A stretch of 64,000 nucleotides of DNA from the NCBI RefSeq assembly GCF_947258525.1, contig NZ_CAMYIP010000200.1, forward strand, positions 40,926 through 104,925, in the 5' to 3' direction. Positions 55,285-64,000 of the stretch are shown in pieces (position 1 is the stretch's first letter; every line of letters begins with the position of its first letter). The notes below the pieces were generated by a model. It ran no database searches. It was not told where the DNA came from and was given only the letters and a program-made list of their open reading frames with translations. Position numbers and translations under genes: made by a program. This DNA comes from an uncultured Eudoraea sp. (GTDB lineage Bacteria; Bacteroidota; Bacteroidia; Flavobacteriales; Flavobacteriaceae).

Positions 55285-56618
55285 TGAAATTAATAGTTGT
55301 ACTAGGAGCTGGCGAAAGCGGGGTAGGAACAGCTATTCTGGCAAAAAAAAAGGATTACCGGGTATTTGTCTCAGATAAGGGGAAGATTAAAAAAAAATAT
55401 AAAAACGTTCTTGAACATTTTGAGATTGATTGGGAGGAACAGCAGCATTCGGAGGACCAAATTTTAAAAGCCGATGTTGTTATGAAAAGTCCGGGTATTC
55501 CGGATACAGTGCCACTGGTAGAAAAGCTTATTGCTAAAGGTATTCCGGTAATTTCAGAGATTGAGTTTGCCGCCAGGTATACTGAAGCCAAAATAATTGG
55601 AATCACGGGAAGTAATGGAAAAACCACCACCACAATGCTTACCTATCACATATTAAAAAAGGGAGGCTTAAATGTGGGAATGGCAGGTAATATTGGTGAC
55701 AGTTTTGCCAAAATGGTAGCGGAACACGATTATGATTACTATGTGCTTGAAATAAGCAGTTTTCAATTAGATGGAATAGTGGATTTTAAACCAAGTATAG
55801 CGGTAATAACAAATATTACACCAGATCATTTAGATAGGTATGATCATTCTTTTGAAAACTATGTGTCTTCGAAATTCAGGATTGTAAAAAACCAGGATAC
55901 CGAGGATAGTTTGATTTATGATTCCGATGATCCGGTAATTATCAGATGGCTGGAAAAAAACCCAATTAGATCAAAATTATTGCCTTTTAGCATAACTAAT
56001 AAACTCAGTGAAGGGGCATGGTTAGAAAATGACAGAATATTAATTAGTACAGAAAATAAAACAATTCAAATGAAAGCAGATTCTTTGGCATTAGAAGGGT
56101 TACACAACCTTAAAAATACAATGGCGGCATCAACCGTTGCAAAATTGGTTGGTATTCGAAAGGATACTATCCGCGAAAGTATTCAAAATTTTCAGGGAGC
56201 TGCACACCGCTTGGAAAAGGTTTTGAAAATTCATCACGTGCAATACATAAATGATTCAAAGGCCACTAATGTAAATGCAACTTATTATGCTTTGGAGAGC
56301 ATGAATACTCCTGTTGTTTGGATTGTTGGTGGGGTAGATAAAGGAAATGATTATAAGATTCTTATGCCTTTAGTAAGGGAAAAGGTGAAGGCAATAATTT
56401 GCCTGGGTATGGATAATTCCAAAATTAAATATGCTTTTGGTAACGTGGTAGATCTTTTAGTGGAGACTTACGCGATGAGCGAAGCCGTAAAAGTTGCGTA
56501 TAAAATTGCAGAACGTGGAGATACTGTTTTGCTATCTCCAGCCTGTGCCAGTTTTGACCTTTTTAAAAATTATGAAGACAGGGGAAACCAATTTAAAGAA
56601 GCAATAAAAAACTTGTAA
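55284..56618 (+). CDS. murD: UDP-MurNAc-alanine-D-glutamate ligase
   Basis: Adds D-Glu to UDP-MurNAc-Ala. About 444 residues from the ATG at 55284 ([17 protein letters not shown]), which shares one base with the mraY stop; an upstream in-frame start inside mraY is not credible. The ATP loop GITGSNGKTTTT is near residue 107, with the ligase signature AAHRLEKV near residue 307. Confidence 0.95.
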   Translation: MKLIVVLGAGESGVGTAILAKKKDYRVFVSDKGKIKKKYKNVLEHFEIDWEEQQHSEDQILKADVVMKSPGIPDTVPLVEKLIAKGIPVISEIEFAARYTEAKIIGITGSNGKTTTTMLTYHILKKGGLNVGMAGNIGDSFAKMVAEHDYDYYVLEISSFQLDGIVDFKPSIAVITNITPDHLDRYDHSFENYVSSKFRIVKNQDTEDSLIYDSDDPVIIRWLEKNPIRSKLLPFSITNKLSEGAWLENDRILISTENKTIQMKADSLALEGLHNLKNTMAASTVAKLVGIRKDTIRESIQNFQGAAHRLEKVLKIHHVQYINDSKATNVNATYYALESMNTPVVWIVGGVDKGNDYKILMPLVREKVKAIICLGMDNSKIKYAFGNVVDLLVETYAMSEAVKVAYKIAERGDTVLLSPACASFDLFKNYEDRGNQFKEAIKNL

Positions 56619-56620
56619 AA

Positions 56621-57820
56621 ATGTCCAGGTTTAGTGGAAATATAAAAGGAGATAAAGCCATATGGGGCGTAGTTGCCCTCCTGGCCCTCTTTTCATTTTT
56701 ACCTGTTTACAGCGCCAGTAGCAATTTGGTTTATGTAGTAGGAAATGGCACAACAATAGGCCATTTGGTAAAACATGGGATGTTATTGTTTTTAGGCTTT
56801 GGAATAATCTATGGGGTTCACAAAATACCTACTCATTTTTTTAAGGGCTTATCTATTATAGCCCTGCCTATTGTCCTGGTCCTATTAGTATATACTTTGG
56901 CACAGGGTACTACAATAGAGGGTGCAAATGCAAGCAGGTGGATACGCCTTCCATTAGTTGGAATTACTTTTCAAACCTCAAATCTCGCAGCAGTAGTACT
57001 TATGATCTATGTGGCGAGATACCTCACTAAAATTAAAGATAAGGCAATCACTTTCAGTGAAAGTCTGGTGCCCTTGTGGCTTCCCGTTTTTATTGTCACC
57101 ATTTTAATTTTACCGGCTAATTTCTCCACCGCCGCCATTTTGTTTTTTATGGTGCTCGTACTTTGCTTTTTAGGGGGTTATCCATTAAAATATCTTTCGG
57201 GGATAGTTGGTACTGGTTTGGTAATACTTGCCATTTTTATTCTTACGGCAAAAGCATATCCGGATCTTTTTCCAAACAGAGTTGACACCTGGATAAATAG
57301 GGTTGAGAGCTTTTGGGATCCTGCTGATACCGAAGGTGACTACCAGATAGAAAAGGCTAAAATTGCAATCGCCAGTGGAGGAATTGTTGGAAATGGCGCA
57401 GGGAAAAGCGTAATGAAAAATTTCCTGCCACAGAGTTCGTCAGATTTTATTTATGCCATTATTATTGAAGAGTACGGCTTGGTCGGAGGATTTATTCTAA
57501 TGTTTTTTTACATGCTTTTGTTATTCAGAATAGTAGTAGTAGCGAATTCAAATGAAACCGTATTTGGTAAATTATTAGTAGTTGGTGTTGGTTTGCCCAT
57601 TGTTTTTCAAGCACTTATTAATATGGCAGTAGCAGTAGAATTATTTCCTGTAACCGGTCAGACTTTGCCGCTCATTAGTAGTGGAGGAACATCTATTTGG
57701 ATGACTTGTCTCGCTATTGGGATTGTATTGAGTGCGAGCAGGAAATTTAAATCGGTTGATGTTAAGACATCTGATGTAGATGATACTAACCCTTTAGAAG
57801 TGCTTAGTGGACAACTATAG
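56621..57820 (+). CDS. ftsW: Septal peptidoglycan glycosyltransferase FtsW
   Basis: A 399-residue SEDS family protein with about ten membrane helices. Signatures are the GNGAGKS stretch near residue 260, EEYGLVGGF near residue 284 and [12 protein letters not shown] near residue 347. It polymerises glycan from lipid II with FtsI. It overlaps murG by 14 bases. Confidence 0.95.
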   Translation: MSRFSGNIKGDKAIWGVVALLALFSFLPVYSASSNLVYVVGNGTTIGHLVKHGMLLFLGFGIIYGVHKIPTHFFKGLSIIALPIVLVLLVYTLAQGTTIEGANASRWIRLPLVGITFQTSNLAAVVLMIYVARYLTKIKDKAITFSESLVPLWLPVFIVTILILPANFSTAAILFFMVLVLCFLGGYPLKYLSGIVGTGLVILAIFILTAKAYPDLFPNRVDTWINRVESFWDPADTEGDYQIEKAKIAIASGGIVGNGAGKSVMKNFLPQSSSDFIYAIIIEEYGLVGGFILMFFYMLLLFRIVVVANSNETVFGKLLVVGVGLPIVFQALINMAVAVELFPVTGQTLPLISSGGTSIWMTCLAIGIVLSASRKFKSVDVKTSDVDDTNPLEVLSGQL

Positions 57821-58898
57821 GTTTATATTATCAGGCGGTGGTACAGGAGGACATATTTACCCGGCAATTGCCATTGCAGATGAATTAAAATTACGACACC
57901 CCAATGCGACATTTTTATTTGTAGGGGCAAAGGACAGGATGGAAATGGAAAAAGTTCCAAAGGCAGGATATAAGATTGAAGGATTATGGATTAGTGGAAT
58001 TCAAAGAAAATTGACATTAAAGAATTTGATGTTCCCTTTTAAATTAATAAGTAGTTTGATTAGTGCAGGAAAAATAGTAGCAAAGTTTAAACCCAATGTG
58101 GTTATTGGCACGGGAGGATTTGCCAGTGGACCTGTATTAAAAATGGCTGCGAGAAAAGGAATCCCTTGTGTTTTGCAGGAGCAGAATTCATATGCAGGGA
58201 TAACAAATAAATTATTGGCCAAGAGCGCAACAAAAATTTGCGTTGCCTATGACGATATGGAAAGATTTTTCCCAACAGATAAAATTGTAAAAACGGGAAA
58301 CCCTGTGAGAGCCGATTTGATAAATCCTTTGCAGCGCGTTAATGAGGCTTATGAGTTTTTTGGTTTGAGTCCGGAAAAAACAACGCTTCTGGTTCTGGGT
58401 GGTAGTTTGGGTGCACGAAGAATTAATCAACTTATAGAAAAGGAACTAAAGTTCTTTTCAGGATCAGGAATTCAACTTGTTTGGCAATGCGGTCCGGGGT
58501 ACTATAATGAGTATAAAAAATATCACTCTGAAGATGTAAAATTATATGATTTTCTGAATAAAATGAATTTTGCTTATTCCGTCGCAGACATAATAATTTC
58601 AAGAGCCGGAGCGAGTTCAGTTTCAGAATTATGCATAGTTGGCAAGCCCGTTATTTTCATTCCATCGCCAAATGTTGCAGAAGACCATCAATCCAAAAAT
58701 GCAAGAAGTCTTGTTTTAAAACAAGCGGCATTAATGGTAGAGGAGAAAGAACTAGATGACAAATTTGAAGATGTTTTTTCAGATCTGAACAAATCTGATG
58801 AGCGAAAGAAATTATTGAGTGAAAATATCGAAGCTCTGGCACTGCCAGATGCTACAAAGAATATTGTGGATGAAATAGAACATTTACTGCAAATATAA
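57807..58898 (+). CDS. murG: Lipid II synthase (N-acetylglucosaminyltransferase)
   Basis: A 363-residue GT28 enzyme that adds GlcNAc to lipid I. The N-terminal [16 protein letters not shown] and [11 protein letters not shown] near residue 193 are signatures, with [22 protein letters not shown] near residue 270. The start is GTG inside the end of ftsW. Confidence 0.95.
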   Translation: MDNYRFILSGGGTGGHIYPAIAIADELKLRHPNATFLFVGAKDRMEMEKVPKAGYKIEGLWISGIQRKLTLKNLMFPFKLISSLISAGKIVAKFKPNVVIGTGGFASGPVLKMAARKGIPCVLQEQNSYAGITNKLLAKSATKICVAYDDMERFFPTDKIVKTGNPVRADLINPLQRVNEAYEFFGLSPEKTTLLVLGGSLGARRINQLIEKELKFFSGSGIQLVWQCGPGYYNEYKKYHSEDVKLYDFLNKMNFAYSVADIIISRAGASSVSELCIVGKPVIFIPSPNVAEDHQSKNARSLVLKQAALMVEEKELDDKFEDVFSDLNKSDERKKLLSENIEALALPDATKNIVDEIEHLLQI

Positions 58899-58899
58899 T

Positions 58900-60252
58900 A
58901 TGAGTCTAAAAGACATACATAACATTTATTTTATCGGTATTGGAGGTATTGGTATGTCTGCTCTTGCCAGATATTTTAAGCTGCTGAAAAAAAATGTAGC
59001 AGGTTATGACAAAACAGAGACTCCGTTGACCCAAGAGATTTCTGATTTAGGAATTGAGGTACATTATACAGATGATATCTCCGAAATTCCTGCAGAATAT
59101 AAGAATGAAAAGAATACCCTGGTTGTCTACACTCCGGCAATACCTGGTGACCATGGCGAGTTCAATTACTTTAATTCCCGAGGTTTTGAAATAAAAAAAC
59201 GATCGGAGGTATTGGGGATAATTACCAGGGATACTTTTTGTTTTGCAGTTGCCGGCACACATGGTAAAACAACAACGAGTAGCATTCTCGCACATTTATT
59301 AAGAGAAACGCATACCCCGGTTACAGCGTTTCTAGGGGGTATTTCTGAAGACTTTAATAGTAATTTTTGGTTCGGAGGCAGTGAATATTCCGTTGTAGAA
59401 GCTGATGAATACGATCGTTCGTTTTTACAGTTATCACCGGATATTGCTTGTATTACTTCTATGGACGCCGATCATTTAGATATTTATGGCGACAGTATGG
59501 AACTAAGAAATTCATTTAAGGAATTTGTAGACAAGATAAAGCCCGGCGGGAAACTGTTTATTAGAAATGGCCTTCCATTGGAAGGAATAACCTATGGAAT
59601 TGATGATGATTCTGATTATTGCATTAGAAATTTAAGAATAATACATGGCGCCTACATATTTGATTTGGAAACTCCAGACACTACCCTTAAAGGGGTTAAG
59701 TTTAACAAACCAGGAAAGCACAACTTACTTAATGGTTTAGTTGCTTTTGCAATGGCAATACAGATTGGCCCCCCACCCGGTCTTCTTGTTAAAGCATTAG
59801 AAACCTTTAAGGGAGTGCAACGGAGATTTTCTTATCGTATTAAGAGTGTAGATTTTGTCTTTATAGATGATTATGCCCACCATCCAACAGAAATTAATGC
59901 TGTATATGATGCCATCTCAGAGATGCACGCTAGCAAAAAAACACTTGTAGTTTTCCAACCACATTTATTTTCCAGGACAAGAGATTTCGCCGATGATTTC
60001 GCTCTTAGTCTTTCACAATTTGATAGTGTTTTGTTATTGGATATATATCCTGCAAGAGAAAAACCGATTGCCGGTGTGAATTCCGAATGGCTAATGGGCA
60101 AAATAAAAAATCCTAATAAAAAATTGATGCAAAAAGAAGATCTGATAGCCGAAATAAAAAGGCAAAAACCAGAGGTTTTGGTTACCATGGGTGCCGGGGA
60201 TATTGGATTGGAAATATCAAAAATAGAACAAGAACTTGAACATGAAAATTAA
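58900..60252 (+). CDS. murC: UDP-MurNAc-L-alanine ligase
   Basis: First Mur ligase of the stem peptide, 450 residues. It has IYFIGIGGIGMSALA at the N-terminus, the ATP loop AGTHGKTTTS near residue 117, EADEYDRSFLQL near residue 167 and DDYAHHPTEI near residue 323. It starts one base after the murG stop. Confidence 0.96.
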   Translation: MSLKDIHNIYFIGIGGIGMSALARYFKLLKKNVAGYDKTETPLTQEISDLGIEVHYTDDISEIPAEYKNEKNTLVVYTPAIPGDHGEFNYFNSRGFEIKKRSEVLGIITRDTFCFAVAGTHGKTTTSSILAHLLRETHTPVTAFLGGISEDFNSNFWFGGSEYSVVEADEYDRSFLQLSPDIACITSMDADHLDIYGDSMELRNSFKEFVDKIKPGGKLFIRNGLPLEGITYGIDDDSDYCIRNLRIIHGAYIFDLETPDTTLKGVKFNKPGKHNLLNGLVAFAMAIQIGPPPGLLVKALETFKGVQRRFSYRIKSVDFVFIDDYAHHPTEINAVYDAISEMHASKKTLVVFQPHLFSRTRDFADDFALSLSQFDSVLLLDIYPAREKPIAGVNSEWLMGKIKNPNKKLMQKEDLIAEIKRQKPEVLVTMGAGDIGLEISKIEQELEHEN

Positions 60253-60961
60253 TTGGAATTACATCAAATTTATTTGCCTAATAATTTGTATTACAGGTCT
60301 TTATGCGTTTTCGGATCATAGGAGTAATTCGAGAAGGGTAGAGGAGATTTCCCTTAAATTCATTGGAGATAACAATTTATACCTCACACAGGCAATGGTT
60401 AATAAATTGTTAATACAAAATTATGGGATCATTAAAAACATGCCTAAAGAAAAATTAGATTTGGATACTATAGAAAAGGTCATAGAGACCAATGAAATGG
60501 TAAGAAGTGCCCAAGTTTATCTTACTATAGATGGTGAGCTTACATCAAAAATTTTGCAACGGCAGCCAATCGGACGTGTAGAGGGAAAGTCAAAATTCTA
60601 CCTGGATATGGAAGGTAAAAATATGCCATTATCCAGGAATCATTCGGCAAGAGTGCCAATCATAACGGGCAATATTACGGGTAAAAGTTTAGAAGACGTT
60701 TATGTGATATTAAAATACATAAACAGCGACAACTTTTTAAGAAAAAATGTAATCGGGATTCATATTGAGCATGAAGATAATTATCAATTGAAATTCCGAG
60801 TAGAAAATTTTGTTGTGAATTTGGGTGATGTGGAGAATTTGGAGCAGAAGTTCAACAATTTTAAGGCTTTTTATACAAAAGCTGCCAAAGACAAGACATT
60901 GGAAAACTATAACATAGTAAGCTTAGAATTTAATAATCAAGTAGTGTGCACCAAAATTTAA
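60242..60961 (+). CDS. ftsQ: Cell division protein FtsQ
   Basis: About 239 residues starting at the ATG at 60242; an in-frame TTG two codons upstream is less likely. It has a short N-terminal tail, one membrane helix (FICLIICITGLYAF) and a periplasmic POTRA/FtsQ-like region. Sequence similarity to proteobacterial FtsQ is low, so the position between murC and ftsA carries weight. It overlaps murC by 11 bases. Confidence 0.88.
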   Translation: MKINWNYIKFICLIICITGLYAFSDHRSNSRRVEEISLKFIGDNNLYLTQAMVNKLLIQNYGIIKNMPKEKLDLDTIEKVIETNEMVRSAQVYLTIDGELTSKILQRQPIGRVEGKSKFYLDMEGKNMPLSRNHSARVPIITGNITGKSLEDVYVILKYINSDNFLRKNVIGIHIEHEDNYQLKFRVENFVVNLGDVENLEQKFNNFKAFYTKAAKDKTLENYNIVSLEFNNQVVCTKI

Positions 60962-60967
60962 ATTAAT

Positions 60968-62290
60968 ATGGAACAGAGTAATTATTCAGTTGGATTAGAT
61001 ATAGGTACTACAAAAATTGTTGCCATAATCGGAAAGGAAAACGAATATGGCAAAATTGAGGTCTTGGGCATTGGCAGGTCAAAAAGCCTTGGTGTACATC
61101 GGGGTGTAGTAAATAATATAACGCAAACCATAAAGTCTATTCAGCAAGCTGTTGAACAGGCAGAAGCCGATTCTGGTTTAAAAATTGGTTCCGTGGTTGT
61201 TGGCATCGCCGGTCAACATATTAGGAGCCTGCAGCATAGTGATTATATTACGAGGGCCAACTCTGAAGAAGTGATCAATGAAGACGATCTGGATAAACTT
61301 TGTAACCAGGTATATAAATTGGTCATGTTACCGGGAGAAGAGATTATCCATGTGTTGCCTCAGGAATATAAGGTAGATGGGCAGGCAGAGATTAAACAGC
61401 CTATAGGTATGTATGGTGGTAGGCTTGAAGCTAATTTCCATGTAGTTGTTGGTCAGGTTTCATCTATTAAAAACATTGGCAGATGTATAAAAAGCGCAGG
61501 CCTGGACCTGGGAAATATTACCTTGGAACCCCTTGCATCTTCAGACGCGGTACTAAGCCAGGAGGAAAAAGAAGCTGGAGTTGCATTAATTGATATCGGT
61601 GGTGGGACAACAGACCTGGCCATTTTTAAAGACGGGATAATAAGACATACCGCGGTAATTCCTTTTGGCGGGAATGTTATAACAGAAGACATTAAAGAAG
61701 GATGTTCAATAATTGAGAAACAAGCAGAGCTACTCAAAATGAAGTTTGGATCTGCATGGCCCGGGGAAAATAAGGACAATGAAATTGTTTCTATTCCCGG
61801 ATTGCGAGGAAGAGAGCCTAAAGAAATTACACTTAAAAATCTTTCCAAAATAATACATGCCAGGGTTGTAGAGATTGTTGAGCAGGTATATGTAGAAATA
61901 AAAAACTACGGACACGAGGAGCAAAAGAAAAAACTAATCGCCGGGATTGTACTGACCGGGGGTGGTAGCCAGTTAAAACATTTAAAGCAATTGGTAGAAT
62001 ATATTACTGGTATGGATACCCGTATTGGATACCCTAACGAGCATTTAGCCGGGGATTCCGATCAGGAAATAGCCAGTCCTCTATATGCAACCGCTGTAGG
62101 ATTGCTGATGAATGCAATTGAGAATAAAGGAAAAAATCCTATTTATAGTGAAGAGGCTAAGAATGATGAAGAATTGGTATTAGAAGGCCATCCTGAAGGA
62201 AGAGTTAACCAAAAGTCAAAGGTGGAAAGAAAATCTGTTTTTGACATCTGGTCAGAAAAACTTAAAGATTTTTTAGACAACGCAGAGTAA
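60968..62290 (+). CDS. ftsA: Cell division ATPase FtsA
   Basis: An actin-fold protein that tethers FtsZ to the membrane, 440 residues. It has VGLDIGTTKIVAIIG at the N-terminus, the SHS2 insert domain, the phosphate-2 motif LIDIGGGTTDLAIF near residue 207 and GIVLTGGGSQLKHL near residue 325. The C-terminus VFDIWSEKLKDFLDN is the amphipathic membrane-targeting helix. Confidence 0.96.
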   Translation: MEQSNYSVGLDIGTTKIVAIIGKENEYGKIEVLGIGRSKSLGVHRGVVNNITQTIKSIQQAVEQAEADSGLKIGSVVVGIAGQHIRSLQHSDYITRANSEEVINEDDLDKLCNQVYKLVMLPGEEIIHVLPQEYKVDGQAEIKQPIGMYGGRLEANFHVVVGQVSSIKNIGRCIKSAGLDLGNITLEPLASSDAVLSQEEKEAGVALIDIGGGTTDLAIFKDGIIRHTAVIPFGGNVITEDIKEGCSIIEKQAELLKMKFGSAWPGENKDNEIVSIPGLRGREPKEITLKNLSKIIHARVVEIVEQVYVEIKNYGHEEQKKKLIAGIVLTGGGSQLKHLKQLVEYITGMDTRIGYPNEHLAGDSDQEIASPLYATAVGLLMNAIENKGKNPIYSEEAKNDEELVLEGHPEGRVNQKSKVERKSVFDIWSEKLKDFLDNAE

Positions 62291-62330
62291 ACCTAAATAG
62301 TAGCACGTAATAACAAGTAACACAAAAATC

Positions 62331-64000
62331 ATGAGCAAGAATACCGAATTTGAAAATATAGCCTTTGATTTACCCAAAAATCAAAGTAATGTAATAAAAG
62401 TAATTGGCGTTGGAGGAGGTGGTAGCAATGCCATCAATCACATGTTCCAGGCCGGAATAAATGGAGTAGATTTTGTGATTTGCAATACTGATTCACAGGC
62501 TTTGCAAAATAGCCCTGTCCCCAATAAAATACAATTAGGGGTTTCTCTTACGGAAGGACTCGGAGCTGGTGCAAATCCTGAAGTAGGCGAGCAAGCAGCC
62601 CTTGAGAGCATGGAGGAAATCAAGCAAATGCTTGATAATACCACTAAAATGATTTTCATTACAGCCGGTATGGGAGGTGGAACAGGTACCGGAGCAGCAC
62701 CGGTTATCGCTAAACAAGCTAAAGAAATGGACGTCCTTACTGTAGGGATTGTTACTATGCCATTTCAGTTTGAAGGTAAAATGAGATGCCAGCAAGCTCA
62801 AATTGGGATTGAAAAGCTTCGCTCTAATGTAGACTCTTTGATTGTTATCAATAATAATAAATTAAGAGAAGTTTATGGAAATTTAGGATTTAAAGCAGGT
62901 TTTTCAAAAGCAGATGAAGTGCTGTCCACAGCTGCTCGTGGGATAGCAGAAGTCATTACCCATCACTATACTCAAAACATAGATCTTCGTGATGCCAAAA
63001 CGGTTTTAAGCAATAGTGGCACTGCAATTATGGGTTCTGCAGCGGCTTCGGGTCAAAACAGGGCACATGAAGCTATACTGAAGGCACTGGATTCTCCATT
63101 GTTGAATGATAATAAAATTACGGGAGCCAAAAACGTCTTGCTGCTTATTGTTTCCGGCACTCAGGAAATTACTATTGATGAAATAGGAGAGATCAATGAT
63201 CATATCCAGAATGAAGCAGGTCACGGTGCCAATATCATTATGGGTGTTGGTGAAGATGAAAGCCTTGAAGAAGCCATTTCAGTTACAATTATAGCCACCG
63301 GATTCAATATAGAACAGCAAAATGAGATCTCTAATACAGAGATGAAAAAAGTGGTTCACGCACTCGAGGACGATCAACATTTAGAGCAAGATCTGAGTAC
63401 CGGAGATAAAGACCCGGCAATCATTTTACCGGATATTGAACTGAATGCGAAACCTGAAGAAGAAGTGGTCAGGCATACATTAGATCTCAGTGAACTGGAT
63501 GATGATGGGTCAGTTGAAAGTGATGTACAAAAGGTAGAAAAAGATGTGGAAATGGACCTTATTCCTACAAGTGAACTGATAAAAAATATCCAGGTTGAAT
63601 ATCAGGATCTTAGTACTGAACAAGCATTTGAACATGATTTGGAACCTGAATTCATTGTGACCAATATGACACCGGAAGTTCAGGAAGAAGCTGTTGAAGA
63701 ACCAAATGAGGAGGAACAAATTACACTCACCTTCGATCTGCCTATCAATCAAACCAAAAAAGACAAAGCCGAAGATAAGGAGCTTGTCAAATTTGATCTG
63801 GATGAGAACGTTAAGGATATTAAGGTCAAGGATTATATAGAACTTATTCCGGTAACTGAAGCAAGTGATGAAGGCGAAAGCCATTACGCTCTGGATAGTT
63901 ACATCGAAATGGAATCGTCTATGAACACCCAGGATGCTGCCTCAAATTCTGAGACAGAAACCGATGAAGAAATAGTTTTTGAGAAAAAGGTAATTGAAAA
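62331..64000 (+). CDS. ftsZ: Cell division GTPase FtsZ (partial, runs off the window)
   Basis: The tubulin-like division ring protein starts at ATG 62331, and about 556 codons are visible without a stop. The GTPase domain has IGVGGGGSNAIN near residue 25, the T4 glycine loop GMGGGTGTGAAP near residue 113 and an NIDLRDAKTVL segment near residue 218. From about residue 345 a long acidic, low-complexity linker begins (many Glu/Asp), much longer than in E. coli but usual in Flavobacteriaceae. The C-terminal FtsA-binding peptide lies beyond the window. Confidence 0.97.
   Translation, partial: MSKNTEFENIAFDLPKNQSNVIKVIGVGGGGSNAINHMFQAGINGVDFVICNTDSQALQNSPVPNKIQLGVSLTEGLGAGANPEVGEQAALESMEEIKQMLDNTTKMIFITAGMGGGTGTGAAPVIAKQAKEMDVLTVGIVTMPFQFEGKMRCQQAQIGIEKLRSNVDSLIVINNNKLREVYGNLGFKAGFSKADEVLSTAARGIAEVITHHYTQNIDLRDAKTVLSNSGTAIMGSAAASGQNRAHEAILKALDSPLLNDNKITGAKNVLLLIVSGTQEITIDEIGEINDHIQNEAGHGANIIMGVGEDESLEEAISVTIIATGFNIEQQNEISNTEMKKVVHALEDDQHLEQDLSTGDKDPAIILPDIELNAKPEEEVVRHTLDLSELDDDGSVESDVQKVEKDVEMDLIPTSELIKNIQVEYQDLSTEQAFEHDLEPEFIVTNMTPEVQEEAVEEPNEEEQITLTFDLPINQTKKDKAEDKELVKFDLDENVKDIKVKDYIELIPVTEASDEGESHYALDSYIEMESSMNTQDAASNSETETDEEIVFEKKVIE

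Noticed and set aside
1..64000. Mobile elements, prophage, toxin-antitoxin or defence systems, tRNA or rRNA genes
   Set aside because: I looked for transposase motifs, terminal repeats, integrases, repeat-spacer arrays and cloverleaf sequences and saw none; gene content and base composition are uniform and core-like.

Overview
The window is a contiguous chromosomal segment of a member of the Bacteroidota, almost certainly of the family Flavobacteriaceae. It is AT-rich. The promoter -7 elements follow the Bacteroidota TAnnTTTG pattern, ribosome binding sites are weak or absent, and several starts are TTG or GTG. Gliding genes gldA, gldB and gldC, a DUF5686 outer-membrane protein, the HEPN-fused sulfite reductase and the dcw gene order all fit that family. 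I see no prophage, insertion sequence, CRISPR array, tRNA or rRNA; this is core chromosome.

Layout. 1-3.5 kb: the end of a DUF5686 protein, a membrane pyrophosphatase and a deoxynucleoside kinase. 3.6-22 kb: a nearly complete sulfur-assimilation, methionine and SAM island, namely metK, metY, a MetX-aspartokinase-homoserine dehydrogenase fusion, metZ, an Rrf2 regulator, DUF2061, cysH, sulfite reductase, siroheme genes, split metH and metF. It is controlled by one SAM-II-like and two SAM-I riboswitches and by a repeated palindrome near the Rrf2 gene. 22-24.9 kb: surface proteins and gldA. 25.1-29.2 kb: a phenylalanine/tyrosine operon (pheA, aminotransferase, tyrA, DAHP synthase-chorismate mutase) behind a leader peptide with a Tyr/Phe-rich run and competing antiterminator and terminator hairpins. 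29.3-42 kb: housekeeping genes (rsgA, dtd, a MazG-like protein, aroA, queA, rlmN, a polyprenyl synthase), an ECF sigma/anti-sigma/barrel operon, and dnaG. 42-48.6 kb: an atypical response regulator, nadE, gldB, gldC, a PhoD-like phosphatase, engB and a hydrolase. 48.8-64 kb: the dcw cluster mraZ-rsmH-ftsL-ftsI-murE-mraY-murD-ftsW-murG-murC-ftsQ-ftsA-ftsZ, with ftsZ running off the end.

Most notable: (i) a proteobacterial-style aromatic amino-acid attenuator; (ii) a MetX-AK-HSD fusion whose aspartokinase domain has lost signature residues at four places, so it probably couples homoserine synthesis to its acetylation without being a kinase; (iii) unrelated SAM riboswitch classes in one locus; (iv) CTAT-N7-ATAG operators next to an Rrf2 regulator; (v) a DnaG primase lacking all four zinc ligands; and (vi) a NarL-type regulator with Glu in place of the phosphoacceptor Asp. 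The sulfate-assimilation cluster lacks cysD and cysN where they would be expected.
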